From NCBI RefSeq assembly GCF_017744555.1, contig NZ_JAGIBD010000036.1:1-32128 (forward strand): a stretch of DNA of 32,128 nt, written 5' to 3'. The translations under genes and the position numbers were made by a program. The stretch comes from Cellulomonas sp. (GTDB lineage: Bacteria > Actinomycetota > Actinomycetes > Actinomycetales > Cellulomonadaceae). The notes beneath the pieces were generated by a model. It worked only from the letters and a program-made list of their open reading frames with translations. It had not been told where the DNA came from and did not search any database. This document shows, piece by piece, positions 30,976 through 32,128 of this stretch (positions are counted from its first letter, which is position 1; each line of letters opens with the position of its first letter).

Positions 30976-32128
30976 ATGGCCGGCACGACCAGTTCCCGAC
31001 GCACGACCGGCTGGTTCGCCCGCCGCGGTCTCCAGGCGAAGATCCTGCTGACGTTCGCCGTCGCCGGTGCCGTCGCCCTGGCGTCCGCCGGCTACGCCGT
31101 CACCGTGCTGCTCGGTGCCAAGGCCGACATGGCGACCATCGCCGAAGGTCAGCGCGACATCGTCGACGTGCGGGGCCTCGTCCACCAGGACCAGATCAAG
31201 GGACGCATGATCGTCGCGCAGATCGCCGCGTCCGCCGACGCGAAGAGCAAGGCCGACTGGCAGGCGCGGCTCGTCGACAACGACGCCGAGCTCCAGGGCG
31301 GCATCGACGAGTACAACCGCACCGCCGCCGGGTCCGACCCGACGTGGCAGCAGTTCCTCGAGGACTACGACGCCTTCCTCACGATCCGCGACGGCCAGCT
31401 GGTCCCCGCGGCGCTGAAGAACGACCTCGTCGCCTACGACCGGATCCGCGACGACATCGCGCAGCCCGCGATCGAGACGTACGTCGCGGACCTCGACGAG
31501 GTCGCCGCGCAGAACACCGCGTTCGTCGACGGTCTCGCCACGCAGTCCCAGCGCGAGGCCGGCACCGCCGTGATCGTGCTCGTCGGGAGCCTCGCCGTCG
31601 CGCTGGCCCTCGTGCTCGTGCTCACCTACCGGGTCACGCGCGGCATCCGCCGGTCCGTCGACGAGCTCAAGCGGGCGCTGCAGGCCATGGCGCGCGGCGA
31701 CTTCACCGTGACGGCCCGCGTCCGCTCGGGCGACGAGGTCGGCCAGACCGCCGAGGCGCTCGCGGTCGCGCAGGAGTCGATCCGCGAGACGCTCGCGGGC
31801 GTCGTCGAGACCTCCCAGACCGTCGCCGCCGCCGCCGAGCAGCTGTCCGCCGCGTCCCAGCAGGTCGGCTCCGCTCAGGACGAGACGAGCGCGCAGGCCG
31901 GGGTCGTCGCCGCGGCCGCCGAGCAGGTGTCCCGCAACGTGCAGTCCGTGTCGCTCGGGTCAGAGGAGATGGGCTCCGCGATCCGCGAGGTCGCGCAGAG
32001 CGCGTCGGAGGCCGCCAAGGTCGCCGGACGCGCGACGCAGATGGCCGCCGTCACCAACGAGCGGGTGCAGCGCCTCGGTCTGTCGTCGCAGGAGATCGGC
32101 AACGTCGTCAAGGTCATCACGTCGATCG
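30976..32128 (+). CDS. Methyl-accepting chemotaxis protein (5' part)
   Basis: The reading frame is open to the window end (384 codons). It has a short cytoplasmic start, a transmembrane helix (about 22-46), a periplasmic/extracellular helical domain of about 145 residues, a second helix (about 196-218), a HAMP domain (about 219-271, with ITRGIRR-like TYRVTRGIRRSVDELKRAL and GDEVGQTAEAL) and then the methyl-accepting coiled coil (VAAAAEQLSAASQQVGSAQ). It reports to CheA/CheW, so the organism is likely to swim. The ligand cannot be read. ATG 30976 has AGAGG 10 bases upstream; an in-frame GTG at 30931 would add 15 residues. The signalling tip and C-terminus are beyond the window. Confidence 0.93.
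   Translation, partial: MAGTTSSRRTTGWFARRGLQAKILLTFAVAGAVALASAGYAVTVLLGAKADMATIAEGQRDIVDVRGLVHQDQIKGRMIVAQIAASADAKSKADWQARLVDNDAELQGGIDEYNRTAAGSDPTWQQFLEDYDAFLTIRDGQLVPAALKNDLVAYDRIRDDIAQPAIETYVADLDEVAAQNTAFVDGLATQSQREAGTAVIVLVGSLAVALALVLVLTYRVTRGIRRSVDELKRALQAMARGDFTVTARVRSGDEVGQTAEALAVAQESIRETLAGVVETSQTVAAAAEQLSAASQQVGSAQDETSAQAGVVAAAAEQVSRNVQSVSLGSEEMGSAIREVAQSASEAAKVAGRATQMAAVTNERVQRLGLSSQEIGNVVKVITSI

Overview
The window is very GC-rich with G/C-ending codons, densely packed genes, many GTG starts, frequent 4-base ATGA/GTGA stop-start overlaps and many TANNNT boxes 6-7 bases before start codons (leaderless mRNAs). With WXG100-type genes, a SigK/RskA-like pair, class F sortase, DUF2510 and DUF4397 proteins and a chemotaxis receptor, this points to a motile actinobacterium of the order Micrococcales, probably Cellulomonas or a relative. 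That assignment is an inference from gene content. No rRNA, tRNA, CRISPR array, transposase or phage gene is visible.

Layout. 1-3765: a type VII secretion (ESX/WXG100)-like operon: the tail of one gene, a strong hairpin, an 18-bp tandem repeat, then a WXG100-like gene, a 502-aa coiled-coil/hydrophobic protein, and three small genes (two apparently related soluble proteins around a two-TM protein). 3822-8506: a GNAT acetyltransferase, a YCII/DGPF protein paired with an ECF42-type sigma factor, a small membrane protein, and a SigE-family sigma factor coupled to a one-TM protein with a large exported domain. 8527-10227: an MFS exporter divergent from a MerR regulator around a palindrome. 10241-14097: a cell-surface island (DUF4397 protein, class F sortase, SigK-like sigma, RskA-like anti-sigma, FAS1/fasciclin protein) in which the two exported-protein genes carry identical ECF-type promoter boxes.

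14087-19540: an HdeD-like/secretory-lipase fusion on the minus strand, then membrane and DUF2510 proteins, an apparent bacterial member of the transmembrane (Pyr4/PaxB-like) terpene cyclase family, a metallophosphoesterase and a GNAT enzyme. 19541-19647: a C-tract (G-quadruplex motif on the minus strand) and a nested palindromic element between convergent genes. 19650-26266: a ThrE-family exporter with an unusual N-terminal extension, an alpha/beta hydrolase, a WYL regulator divergent from a VOC protein around a 10-bp-arm palindrome, a GNAT enzyme, and a TetR regulator divergent from an alpha/beta hydrolase with two operator palindromes. 26357-32128: a two-component system, a SHOCT protein, a CPBP protease, a DUF1905 protein, a stand-alone LigD-type DNA ligase and the start of a methyl-accepting chemotaxis protein.

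The most coherent system is the surface island at 10.2-14.1 kb. Its sigma/anti-sigma pair very likely reads the GGTGCATCC-N16-CGGAAGAGAG promoters in front of the DUF4397 and FAS1 genes, paralleling the mycobacterial SigK-RskA-MPT70/MPT83 regulon but with a sortase built in. The least understood unit is the WXG100-type operon at the left end. No gene-free stretch exceeds 300 bases; the longest (55-277, 6342-6563, 21660-21886) are covered by repeat, terminator or promoter entries or described in the findings.
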